Assembly (NCBI GenBank): GCA_004431415.1
Contig: QPMI01000044.1
Coordinates: 248,001 to 312,000, forward strand
Source of the DNA: Cyanophora paradoxa
Lineage: Eukaryota; Glaucocystophyceae; Cyanophorales; Cyanophoraceae
Direction: 5' to 3'
DNA: 64,000 bases
The notes beneath the pieces are model-generated. The model searched no databases. It had not been told where the DNA came from and saw only the letters and a list, made by a program, of their open reading frames with translations. Numbering within the stretch: the stretch's first letter is position 1; every line of letters starts with the position of its first letter. Of this stretch, positions 54,101 through 64,000 are shown one piece after another. The position numbers were made by a program, and so were the translations under genes.

Positions 54101-57100
54101 TCCGTCGGCGGCGCCAGCTGCTCCGCCCGCGGCGTGGTCGAAGTCTTCAGGTGCATGCTGGCCGAGCGCGGGGCGACCTGGCCGCGCTTGACGCTCGCCG
54201 ACTTGTGCGGGTGCGCCGCCGCCTCGCCCTCGCTGCCCGACTCGGCGCCCTTCTCGTGCTTGCCGTGCTTGCCGTGCTTCGCCTTGTGCCTCTCGTGCTC
54301 GTGCCGCTTCTTCTCCTCCGCCGCCGCGACGTGCGCCGCGTGCTTCGCCTCGCGCCGCTCCGCCCGCTCCTGCTTCTTCTCCGCCTTGCGCTCCTTGCGC
54401 AGCCGCTTCTTCTCTGTCTCGCTGTCCTCCGTCCCGTCCGTGCGGTGCGTGTGGGCCCCGTCCTCGCCCTCGCTGCCTTTGGCCTTGGGCGCCTCCGCGA
54501 AGTTCTCGATGCTCTTCGCGCTCTTGAACTTCACCGCCTGCCGCGCGCCCGCCCGTCAGCCGGCGGCCCGCGACGCGCGGCGCCGGCGCCGGCTCGGGCG
54601 AGCGCGCCTTGTCGTCGTCCCCGTCGTCGTCGGAGCTGGACTCGTCGGACTCGTCGGCGGCGCCGCCGAGCTTCTTGCGCGAGTAGTGCTTCGAGATGGC
54701 GCGGATCACCGGCCGCGGCACGTTCATCAGGATCTGCGGGCCCGGCCCCGTCAGCGCCCGCGAAACCCGCGGGGCGCGGCGCGGCCCACCTCGACGATGC
54801 CCTTCTGCATCGCGTTGACCTTCTTGAACGCCGGCTGCGGGGAACAGAGAAGCGGCCGTCAGCGCGGGACTGCCGCGGCGGGGCCGCGAAAACCCGCGCG
54901 AGAAAAAGCAGCCGAGGCCGGCGGGCCGCGCAGAAAACGCAGAATTGAGGGTCCACTCAACGCGAAAAACGCCGAAGATGAGCACTAAAATGGCTGTGCA
55001 GAAGATGCCGAGCATGCCGCCCAGTACCCCCCCGGACCGCTGAATTGCTTGGGAGGGGTTAGCAAAGGAGTTGGGCATAGTAACCACTGGGCAGACCATT
55101 CGTAATCTAATCGCGCGGATGCGAGCAAAAGCAGGAAATAGCGGGAAAGCAAGCGCAAAAACACCGCCCAGTCAGTACAGATCTCACCCGGAAGATTCCG
55201 AAAATCAGGACTAAGACGGTCGCCACAAAGACGCCAAGGAGGCAGCCAAGAGTCACTCTAGAGCGTTCCGAGCTAGAAATAATCTGCTCCGAACTGACGG
55301 GTCAGTTTAGCTCCAGCTGATGTCGACGTCTGGTTCCGGCCTCCAGATCCGGGAGGGGAGGGGCGGGGAGGGGCGGGGCCGGTTGGGGAAAGCGGGGAGG
55401 GCGGGGCGTCCACCTCGTCGGTGTAGGCGGTGACGGCGCGGCGGGAGCCGTCGAGGATGCCGAAGACGCCGTTGCGGATCACCTGCCGGGGGCGGTCGGG
55501 CGTGGGCCGGGGGCGGGGCCCGCAGCTGGCGGGTGGGCGGCGTCAGTGCGCACGAAGCGGAAGAGGGGGTTCATCTGAACGTCGACGAGGTCCTCCATCC
55601 TCGCGAACTGGAACTCCCGCGCCTGCCCCGCCGCCGGGCGCGCGTGCCGACTCCGCGGTCAGCAATGAACAGAGGCGCAGGCGGCTGCGCATGCGGCTGC
55701 GGGGCGGAGGCGCACGTTATCGCTGTAGAGGTTGCCGGCGTCCCACAGGTTGCGCTGCAGGGTCGTGATGCGCTCCGGCGGGCCCGGGTTCCACGACTCG
55801 ATGGCGATCGAGGGTGTCGACCACGCGGCTCGGACCGTGGAGTCCGACGAGGCGACGTTGCCCGGGTCGCTCGTGAGGTAGAGCATGCGGTGGTACTTCA
55901 GGAACTCGTCCACGGCCTGCGAAAACGCGCGAAAATCAGAAAGCTTTAAGGAAGATCCGAAGGCCCGAGGGAAGGGCGCACCACGTTGAGCAGGTCCTGC
56001 TGCTGCTTGAAGGTCTCCGCGTCGTTGTCGAACGCGATCAGGTTCAGCGACCGCACTGCGCCGCGCGCGCGCGCCAGCCGTCAGCGAGTGGAAACGGAAG
56101 GCGCGGGGGGCAGCGGGCGCGCCGTAGTAGGTGATGTCGCTGATGGCGCGGCGCTCCTGGCTGATCGTCCGGCTCCGGTTGATGCTGCCCGCCGCCGGCC
56201 GCCGTCAGCGCCGCACCGCGAAGCGGGGCGACGATCGCGAAGCGGGCCGGACCTCTTCCCGTACTGCTCGAAGAGATCGCGGACAACAGCGTAGGTCACG
56301 GCAACGATCGCCATGAGCACGATCAGTCCCGTGATAATGCTGCGCGCACGCGCGGCGGGTTCAGCCGAGTTCGGATGAAAGCTTAAACAGACGGGGCGCG
56401 GGCGGGGGCGCGGGCGCACCCGTACGAGAGGCGTTTGACGGCGTCGACCTCCTTGGTCTGGATCTTGTACTCGCGGCCGCGGCGGCGGCGGCGCTTGGCC
56501 TGGCCGGCCTGGGAGGAGCCCTCGGAGCCGGTCCCCTGCGAGTGGCTGCCCGTCCCCGAGCTGTCGTCGTTCGTGCGCGAGTGGTCGCCCTGGCTCGAGC
56601 CGGCGCCGCGCAGCTTGGCCTCCTTCTCCTCGATCTCGTCGGCGCGCTGGAACTGCACGGCGGCCTTCTCAGGCTCGTTCCCCACGTCCTCCAGGTACGT
56701 CCCTGCGCCGCGCGTGAGGCCCGGCGCCCGTCTGGCCGCAGGTTCCGGGGCGGGGCCCGGCGGGGCGGGGCGGACCGTAGGCGCGGAGGAGGACCTTGGA
56801 GTTGGGGTACTTCTTGACGAGGTTCTCGTAGGCGGAGGTGGCGAGGCGCTTCTCGGCGTAGATGCCGGCGAGCTTCTTGGGGACGTCCTCCACGACCCCC
56901 GTCCCCAGGTTCCCGTTGCTCTTCTTCGCGAGGTACCGCCAGAAGGCCTTCAGCAGCCGCAGGCACTCCTTGTGGTGCTTCTGCGCCTCCCCGTAGAAGC
57001 GCTTGAACTCGAGCATTCCCACGAAGTTGAGCTCCTCGCCGATGGCGCCCCCCGTGTTCATCTGCTCCCAGTCCCGTCGGATTGACGAGAGCGCGAACCT

Positions 57101-59833
57101 GCGCGGCGGACCGGGCCCGCGTCAGAGCGCAAGCCTGCGCGGGCGGGCGGCGGGCCGGGCGCCGGGCGTCCGCGGGCGCACCGCATGTCGAAGCGGGGCT
57201 TGGTGCTCCAAGCGCCCTTGAGCTCCAGGAGCCCGCTGGGCGCGTTCTTGCGGAAGTGGATCAGGTAGCTCGCCTGCGCCGCCCCGCCGGCCGGGCGCAA
57301 GTGAGCCGGGGCCGCGAACGCGCGGGCTTTGGCCCCGGCGGCGCGCGCACGTAGCAGATGCGGACGTAGGACGAGTCGGGGAACTGGGCCATGCCGCGCT
57401 TGTAGATCGCCTGCGGGGCGCGCGGGGGAGCGCGCGGTCGGCGCGGGGCGGGTGGGCGGGGCGGGGCGGGGCGGGGCGGGGTACGCGGCACCTCGGCGCG
57501 CTCGAGGGCCTCGGGGGAGCGGTCGCGGCGGAGGAAGCGGGTGGCGACCTCGACCTCGCCCTCGGAGAGGAACTTGCTCTCGGAGAAGTAGCCGCGCAGG
57601 AAGAGGCGCCGCCAGCTGAAGTCCTCGTCGTTGAGGTCGTCGCTCTCCGAGAGCGCCGCCTTCGTGACGCGCCGCGCGAAGCTCCCGCCGGCGTTCAGGG
57701 CCCCCGTCGCCTCGAAGCCGGCCCCGTCGGCGCCCGCCTCGCCCGCGGCCGCCCTCTCCTCGCCCGCCTCGTCCACAGTGGCGAGCCGCGCGGGGCCCGG
57801 CGCCTCGACGTTGATGTGCCGCCGCAGCACCTTCCGCACGTATATCACTGCGCGCGGGGCCCCGCGAGGCGGCGCGGTCAGCGCGAGAAGGGGGCCGGGA
57901 GGGCGGCCCCCGCGGGGGGCGGGGCGGGGCGGGGCGGGCGCACGGGAGATGTAGTAGCCGGCGGGGAGGGCGGCGATGGAGAGGAGCAGGCAGGCGACGG
58001 AGGCGACGAGCTTGGCGCCGGCGTCCAGGAAGGAGAGGAAGCAGGAGCAGAGCGCGAAGACCGCCGCGCTCGTCATCAGCGCGCAGCGGAACGCGTTGAT
58101 CCGCGGCCGGTAGAACGGCTGCACCACGATGAGGAAGGCTGCGCGCGCGCCGGCGCCGGCGTCAGCTCGCGATCGGGCCGGCAGGCTCCGGATCCCTCGC
58201 GCGCGGCGGCGGCGGACCGGCGGCGAGGAGCATGAGGACGAAGATGGTGAAGTTGATGGCCGCCACCTGGCTCGCCGGGACGAGCGCCGTGATCAGGACC
58301 TGCCGGGCGCCGCCGGCGCGCATCAGCTTCGAGTTGCGGCCGGGCGGGGCGGGGCGGGGCGGGGCGCGCCATGGCGGTACGGATGAGGAGGTAGAGGAAG
58401 TCGAAGCGGCCGTGCGGGCGCGACTCGATGTCCCGCGACAGCGGCTTCCGGTCTGCCGCGCGCGCGCCCGCGGACCGGGCCCGGTCAAAGCGGGCGGAGC
58501 GAGGGCAGGCGGCTCAAGGGAGCTGGAGGGCCGACCGTGGTAAACGAGGGCCATGAGGCAGGCGTAGGGCACGAAGAGCAGGAGCGCGATGATGCTCACC
58601 CCGAGGTAGATCACTGCGGGCCGGGGCCGCGTGAGGGGCCGCGGCGCGCGGGGGCGGGGACCGGGCGGGGAGGGGCGCGGACGGTGCGGGGCGCTCCAGC
58701 AGACGAGGAGGTTCTCCTCGCTCCCCTTCTCGCCGCACCGCACGCCCCACATGAAGAAGCTGCGCGACCGGCGCGTCAGGCCCCGCCCGGCGGCCGAGGG
58801 GCGGGCCCCGGCCCCGGGCCCGCTCACTTGATGATCGTAATGTAGAAGGCCTGGGCGGGGGGCCGGGTCAGAGGGGCGGCGCGCGAGGGGCGCGGGCCGG
58901 GGCGCAGCGGCCCGCGAACCGTGAGCATGATCTTGACGACGACCCGCAGGATCTTGACGGGCAGCATCATGAAGCGCTGCGTCCTGAAGTTGTACCACAC
59001 TGGGGTGCGCGCGTCCGCGGCCGGCGGGTCACGAGACCAAGAAAGCGAGGCGCGCGGCTCGGCAGAAGGGGCGCACCGAGGACGCTCAGGCTGATGGCGA
59101 TGAAGACACAGCTCGCGGAGAGCCAGAAGAAGAACTCAAGAATGCCCGAATGTGTGTTCATGAAGGACGTGTAGATGTTCGTGATGGCCTGGAGCCAGCC
59201 GACAACGTCCTGTGGCGCGATGATGCAGTCAGGGCGGGCCCGTTAAATGCCCAGCGGGCCGGAGAGGCCGAACCGAGGACCACGTGTCGCCGGTCGTCAT
59301 GCTCAGGCCGAGCAGCTGGAGGAAATCGATGAACTGCGAGCGGCGGACGATCATGAGCTCCCGGTCCCGCAGAAAACGAGCAGCTCGCGCCGGCGAGTCG
59401 CCAACATCGACGCCTGTATACGTATATACGTACCTGCAGCAGGAAGACGCTGATGAAGTTCTTGAACATCGATTTCCGCTTGGCGGCCCGCTCGCAGAGA
59501 GTGTACAGGACGCCGAAGAACGCGTCCTCCAGCCTGAAGGGACGTCGGGAACGCTAAAGGGACCGCGAGGGACGCGCGAGGGACGGCGCACTTTCGCTCC
59601 TTGAGGTCCTCGCTCTCCATCAACACCGCCGACTCGTTCCCCGCGCTGACCACGCTTGGTTCATACCCTGCTTCACTCCCGGCTGCCGCGCTCGCCCTCC
59701 GGCCGACGGCGGCCCCAGGGACCTCGCTGGACGCGCTCAGTGCATCACCGCCGACTGGGGCGGGCGGGTCCCCGCTGAAGGTCCGCCCGTGGCCCTTCAA
59801 CGAAGACCGCCTGGTGCCGGCGCCGGCGCTCAT
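51158..59833 (-). CDS. Tiny-macrocysts-like (TmcB-like) multi-pass membrane protein, copy A
   Basis: Read leftward from Met 59833 (MSAGAGTRRSSLKGHGRTF). The N-terminal half is a chain of membrane helices in short exons: GILEFFFWLSASCVFIAISL (about 59110-59160), VIYLGVSIIALLLFVPYACL (about 58555-58615), AAINFTIFVLMLLA (about 58225-58265) and KLVASVACLLLSIAALPAGY (about 57958-58012). Then comes a TPR-like solenoid: RGMAQFPDSSYVRICYV, YLIHFRKNAPSG, AYENLVKKYPNSKVLLRAYG and VQFQRADEIEEKEAKL (56620-57400). After a basic Ser-rich linker there are single helices (TGLIVLMAIVAVTYAVV; LGIFCTAILVLIFGVFR), a charged KERKAEKKQERAERREAKH coiled stretch (54200-54500) and a last helix near 51370-51440. The end is SNSVGDD at 51158. 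This order fits Tmc-like proteins of protists and algae. Introns are short and GC-rich. Function unknown; sensory or mechanosensory roles are guessed for the family. Confidence 0.7.
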
Positions 59834-59994
59834 CGTTCCGCCTCCGGTTTAGCGCCGCGGCCGCGGCTGCTTCGAAGCGACCGACGTCGCAGTTCAGCGC
59901 GCAAGCTTAAGGCCGCCAAACTGCGATCGGCACGCGGCCGCTTGGTTCGAGCGCGCGTATAAGTATGCGCTTCGCTTCGCGTACGCACTCTGCT
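56833..59994 (-). repeat. left arm of a large inverted duplication
   Basis: Reverse complement of 60839-64000 with scattered substitutions and small indels, mostly in introns and in the first codons. The arm continues leftward beyond what the window lets me match, because the right arm is cut by the window end. Confidence 0.93.
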
Positions 59995-60838
59995 CACGTA
60001 GCCGCCAGTCCAAGTATTCGCGTCGGCGAGAAGACCGCTGCTGTAGGATGCAGCCCGCGCTCTTCGAAACGCTCGCGCCGCACGTCGACGTCGGGTCGCT
60101 GCAGCGATGTCGGAGCCGCAGCGATCGATCGATGACAGCTCGCTTCTGCTGCTGTCAGGGAGCTGCGCATGCGCGCTCTGGTCCGAGGCGAATTTGATGC
60201 CCGCGCAGACGCGCTCAAGCTCCGATCCAGTCGACGTCGCGCGTCCTCTTGCTTTCGACAACAACTGCACGAGAAATTAAAGCCAGTGCCAAGCTGGCGC
60301 GCGCCGTTTTTCGAATTCGCGATCGATCGCGATCGATCGAACTCGAGCTATAGCGCTCGATCGCGAGGCGGCGCCGGCGCAGATCTTGAGGGAATTAACA
60401 TGGCGAGGGGAGCTTGCGGAGATCTTGCGTTCAATGTCTGTTACCGTCGGAGGGGTCTTGCGGAGATCTCGCTTTCCATGGTTCTAAATTGCCTCCAAGA
60501 TTGTGTCAACGTCATTCCATCCCACGCTATCATGACGCCGTCACGCCGCGATCTTTCTCGTCCATTCAGGAGCGCGTGGCGTACCACGTACCCCCCGCGC
60601 CAGCTTCCTTCGCGATCAAGGGGAATTCTCTTCTTTCTCACGAGCTGATCGCTGGCGCTGATCATCGACCCGACCGCGACGAAGGCTATAGGTACGAGCT
60701 AGGCTAGCTGCCTGCGCGTACGACAGCTAGCTAGCGCTGCAACGATCCGACGCGTCGCGCGAAGCGCAAGCGTCTCCAACAGCAGCGCCTCGATCGAGCG
60801 CGATCATTCCCGCACGAGTACGTGGTCTGGCGGCTAAG
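59995..60838. other. single-copy centre between the two inverted arms
   Basis: About 844 bases not shared by mirror symmetry. It must carry the promoters of both head-to-head Tmc-like copies. An open frame from ATG 60049 begins MQPALFETLAPHVDVGSLQR, which resembles the start of an F-box-like protein, but it stops after about 50 residues. It may be a first exon or a chance frame. TCGATCGATCGAT palindromes are frequent. Confidence 0.5.
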
Positions 60839-63800
60839 AGAGCAGAGTGCGTACGCGAAGCGAAGCGCATACGTATACGCGCGCTCGAACCAAGCGGCCG
60901 CGTGCCGATCGCAGTTTGGCGGCCTTGCGCGCTGTCCTGCGACGTCGGTCGCCCTTGAAGCAGCCGAGGCCGCGGCGCTGAAGCGGAGGAGGAACGATGA
61001 GCGCCAAGCGGTCTTCGTTGAAGGGCCGCGGGCGGACCTTCAGCGGGGACCCGCCCGCCCCAGTCGGCGGTGACGCGCTGAGCGCGTCCAGCGAGGTCCC
61101 TGGGGCCGCCGTCGGCCGGAGGGCGAGCGCGGCAGCCGGGAGTGAAGCAGGGTATGAACCAAGCGTGGTCAGCGCGGGGAACGAGTCGGCGGTGTTGATG
61201 GAGAGCGAGGACCTCAAGGAGCGAAAGTGCGCCGTCCCTCGCGCGTCCCTCGCGGTCCCTTTAGCGTTCCCGACGTCCCTTTAGGCTGGAGGACGCGTTC
61301 TTCGGCGTCCTGTACACTCTCTGCGAGCGGGCCGCCAAGCGGAAATCGATGTTCAAGAACTTCATCAGCGTCTTCCTGCTGCAGGTACGTATATACAGGC
61401 ATCGACGTTGGCGGCTCGCCGGCGCGAGCTGCTCGTTTTCTGCGGGACCGGGAGCTCATGATCGTCCGCCGCTCGCAGTTCATCGATTTCCTCCAGCTGC
61501 TCGGCCTGAGCATGACGACCGGCGACACGTGGTCCTCGGTTCGGCCTCTCCGGCCCGCTGGGTATTCAACGGGCCCGCCCTGACCGCACAATCGCACCGC
61601 AGGACGTTGTCGGCTGGCTCCAGGCCATCACGAACATCTACACGTCCTTCATGAACACACATTCGGGCATTCTCGAGTTCTTCTTCTGGCTCTCCGCGAG
61701 CTGTGTCTTCATTGCCATCAGCCTGAGCGTCCTCGGTGCGCCCCTTCTGCCGATCGCGAGCCGCGCGCTTCGCTTTCGCGATCTCCTGACCCGCGGCCGC
61801 GCGCCCCCAGTGTGGTACAACTTCAGGACGCAGCGCTTCATGATGCTGCCCGTTAAGATCCTGCGGGTCGTCGTCAAGATCATGCTCACGGTCCGCGGGC
61901 CGCGGCGCCCCGGCCCGCGCCCCTCCCGCACCGCCCCTCTGACCCGGCCCCCCGCCCAGGCCTTCTACATCACGATCATCAAGTGAGGGGGCCCGGGCCC
62001 GGGCCGGGGCCCGCCCCTCTGGCATTGTGCGGGGCCTGACGCGCCGGCCGGGCAGCTTCTTCATGTGGGGCGTGCGGTGCGGCGAGAAGGGGAGCGAGGA
62101 GAACCTCCTCGTCTGCTGGAGCGCCCCGCACCGTCCGCGCCCCTCCCCGCCCGGTCCCCGCCCCCGCGCGCCGCGGCCCCTCACGCGGCCCCGGCCCGCA
62201 GTGATCTACCTCGGGGTGAGCATCATCGCGCTCCTGCTCTTCGTGCCCTACGCCTGCCTCATGGCCCTCGTTTACCACGGTCGGCCCTCCAGCTCCCTTG
62301 AGCCGCCTGCCCTCGCTCCGCCCGCTTTGACCGGGCCCGGTCCGCGGGCGCGCGCGCGGCAGACCGGAAGCCGCTGTCGCGGGACATCGAGTCGCGCCCG
62401 CACGGCCGCTTCGACTTCCTCTACCTCCTCATCCGTACCGCCATGGCGCGCCCCGCCCCGCCCCGCCCGGCCCCGCCGGCCCCGCCCGGCCCCGCCCCGC
62501 CCCGCCCCGGCCCCGCCCCCGGCCGCAGCTGATTCGCGCCGGCGGCGCCCGGCAGGTCCTGATCACGGCGCTCGTCCCGGCGAGCCAGGTGGCGGCCATC
62601 AACTTCACCATCTTCGTCCTCATGCTCCTCGCCGCCGGTCCGCCGCCGCCGCGCGCGAGGGATCCGCAGCCCGAGCTGACGCCGGCGCCGGCGCGCGCGC
62701 AGCCTTCCTCATCGTGGTGCAGCCGTTCTACCGGCCGCGGATCAACGCCTTCCGCTGCGCGCTGATGACGAGCGCGGCGGTCTTCGCGCTCTGCTCCTGC
62801 TTCCTCTCCTTCCTGGACACCGGCGCCAAGCTCGTCGCCTCCGTCGCCTGCCTTCTCCTCTCTATCGCCGCCCTCCCCGCCGGCTACTACATCTCCCGTG
62901 CGCCCGCCCCGCCCCGCCCCGCCCCCCGCGGGGGCCGCCCGCCCGGCCCCCTTCTCGCGCTGACCGCGCCGCCTCGCGGGGCCCCGCGCGCAGTGATGTA
63001 CGTGCGGAAGGTGCTGCGGCGGCACATCAACGTCGAGGCGCCGGGCCCCGCGCGGCTCGCCACTGTGGACGAGGCGGGCGAGGAGAGGGCGGCCGCGGGC
63101 GAGGCGGGCGCCGACGGGGCCGGCTTCGAGGCGACGGGGGCCCTGAACGCCGGCGGGAGCTTCGCGCGGCGCGTCACGAAGGCGGCGCTCTCGGAGAGCG
63201 ACGACCTCAACGACGAGGACTTCAGCTGGCGGCGCCTCTTCCTGCGCGGCTACTTCTCCGAGAGCAAGTTCCTCTCCGAGGGCGAGGTCGAGGTCGCCAC
63301 CCGCTTCCTCCGCCGCGACCGCTCCCCCGAGGCCCTCGAGCGCGCCGAGGTGCCTCGTTCCCCGCCCCGCCCCGCCCCGCCCACCCGCCCCGCGCCGACT
63401 GCGCGCTCGCCCGCGCGCCCCGCAGGCGATCTACAAGCGCGGCATGGCCCAGTTCCCCGACTCGTCCTACGTCCGCATCTGCTACGTGCGCGCGCCCCCC
63501 CCCGGCCGGGGCCCGCGCGTTCGCGGCCCCGGCTCACTTGCGCCCGGCCGGGCGTCGCAGGCGAGCTACCTGATCCACTTCCGCAAGAACGCGCCCAGCG
63601 GGCTCCTGGAGCTCAAGGGCGCTTGGAGCACCAAGCCCCGCTTCGACATGCGGTGCGCCTGCGCACGCCCGGCGCCCGGCCCGCCGCCCGCCCGCGCAGG
63701 CTAGCGCTCTGACGCGGGCCCGGTCCGCCGCGCAGGTTCGCGCTCTCGTCGATCCGGCGGGACTGGGAGCAGATGAATACGGGGGGCGCCATCGGCGAGG

Positions 63801-64000
63801 AGCTCAACTTCGTGGGGATGCTCGAGTTCAAGCGCTTCTACGGGGAGGCGCAGAAGCACCACAAGGAGTGCCTGCGGCTGCTGAAGGCCTTCTGGCGGTA
63901 CCTGGCGAAGAAGAGCAACGGGAACCTGGGGACGGGGGTCGTGGAGGACGTCCCCAAGAAGCTCGCCGGCATCTACGCCGAGAAGCGCCTCGCCACCTCC
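60839..64000 (+). repeat. right arm of a large inverted duplication (cut by window end)
   Basis: Mirror of 56833-59994, beginning GAGCAGAGTGCGTACGCG. The intron at about 61545-61605 differs from its mirror at several bases while the neighbouring exon bases are identical. Confidence 0.93.
60997..64000 (+). CDS. Tiny-macrocysts-like membrane protein, copy B, partial at window end
   Basis: Head-to-head paralogue of the gene at 51158-59833. It starts MSAKRSSLKGRGRTF, where copy A has an insertion (AGAGT). Exons keep the frames of copy A: membrane helices at about 61660-61735, 62203-62275, 62585-62635 and 62705-62895, then the TPR-like exons from about 63425 to the end of the window. An exon change is FLDTGAKL where copy A has FLDAGAKL. 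All visible exons look intact, so the copy is probably functional as far as it goes. The rest lies outside. Confidence 0.7.

Overview
The window looks like nuclear DNA of a GC-rich microbial eukaryote, most likely a unicellular alga. The reasons are many short spliceosomal introns, a LINE, a tRNA-derived SINE, TIR transposons, and large metazoan/protist-type signalling and transport genes. I cannot name the lineage; haptophyte, stramenopile and chlorophyte are all open. Genic introns are extremely C-rich on the sense strand, and the intergenic DNA is unusually dense in self-complementary motifs.

Layout. 1-672: host flank with AT-rich degenerate repeats. 673-12164: an integrated Polinton/Maverick-type virus (11,492 bp) with 404-bp terminal inverted repeats, 5'-AG...CT-3' ends and a 5-bp target duplication (CCCTC). 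It is AT-richer than the host. It encodes a packaging ATPase and a double-jelly-roll-type major capsid protein (frameshifted) leftward. Rightward it encodes a minor capsid (penton-like) protein, an unknown basic protein, a small basic protein, a very long family B DNA polymerase joined in frame to an SF1 helicase and a terminal zinc-finger/HNH-like module, and an rve integrase. Several genes carry single-base frameshifts while others are intact. 12165-17947: repeat-rich host DNA with nested transposons, including a SINE with a 16-bp target duplication sitting inside a TIR element with its own 6-bp duplication.

17948-28195: a multi-exon secreted or type I membrane protein gene (beta-propeller-like repeats, a Ser-Pro-rich stretch, a C-terminal membrane helix). 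An antisense full-length L1-like LINE (ORF 25744-20663) lies in one intron. 28908-34009 (-): a CorA-type divalent cation channel/transporter gene with about 19 short exons. 34347-43498 (+): a class 3 / sn-1 diacylglycerol-lipase-like gene, divergent from CorA. 43499-47920: palindrome-rich intergenic DNA with a 1.28-kb TIR element. 47921-49851 (+): an unrecognised multi-exon gene. 51158-59833 (-): a large multi-pass Tiny-macrocysts-like (TmcB-like) gene. 59995-60838 is the single-copy centre of a large inverted duplication. A second head-to-head copy of the Tmc-like gene starts at 60997 and runs off the end of the window.

The most interesting item is the integrated Polinton. Its replication gene appears to be one polypeptide of about 1,360 residues combining PolB, SF1 helicase and a nuclease-like zinc finger. 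The integrase has Asp where the catalytic Glu is expected. An intergenic stretch of about 160 bp has two interlocking pseudoknot-type pairings. Other points worth attention are the near-palindromic duplication of the Tmc-like gene, an intron of the lipase gene that carries degenerate copies of its own flanking exon edges, and a recurrent GTNCG splice donor.
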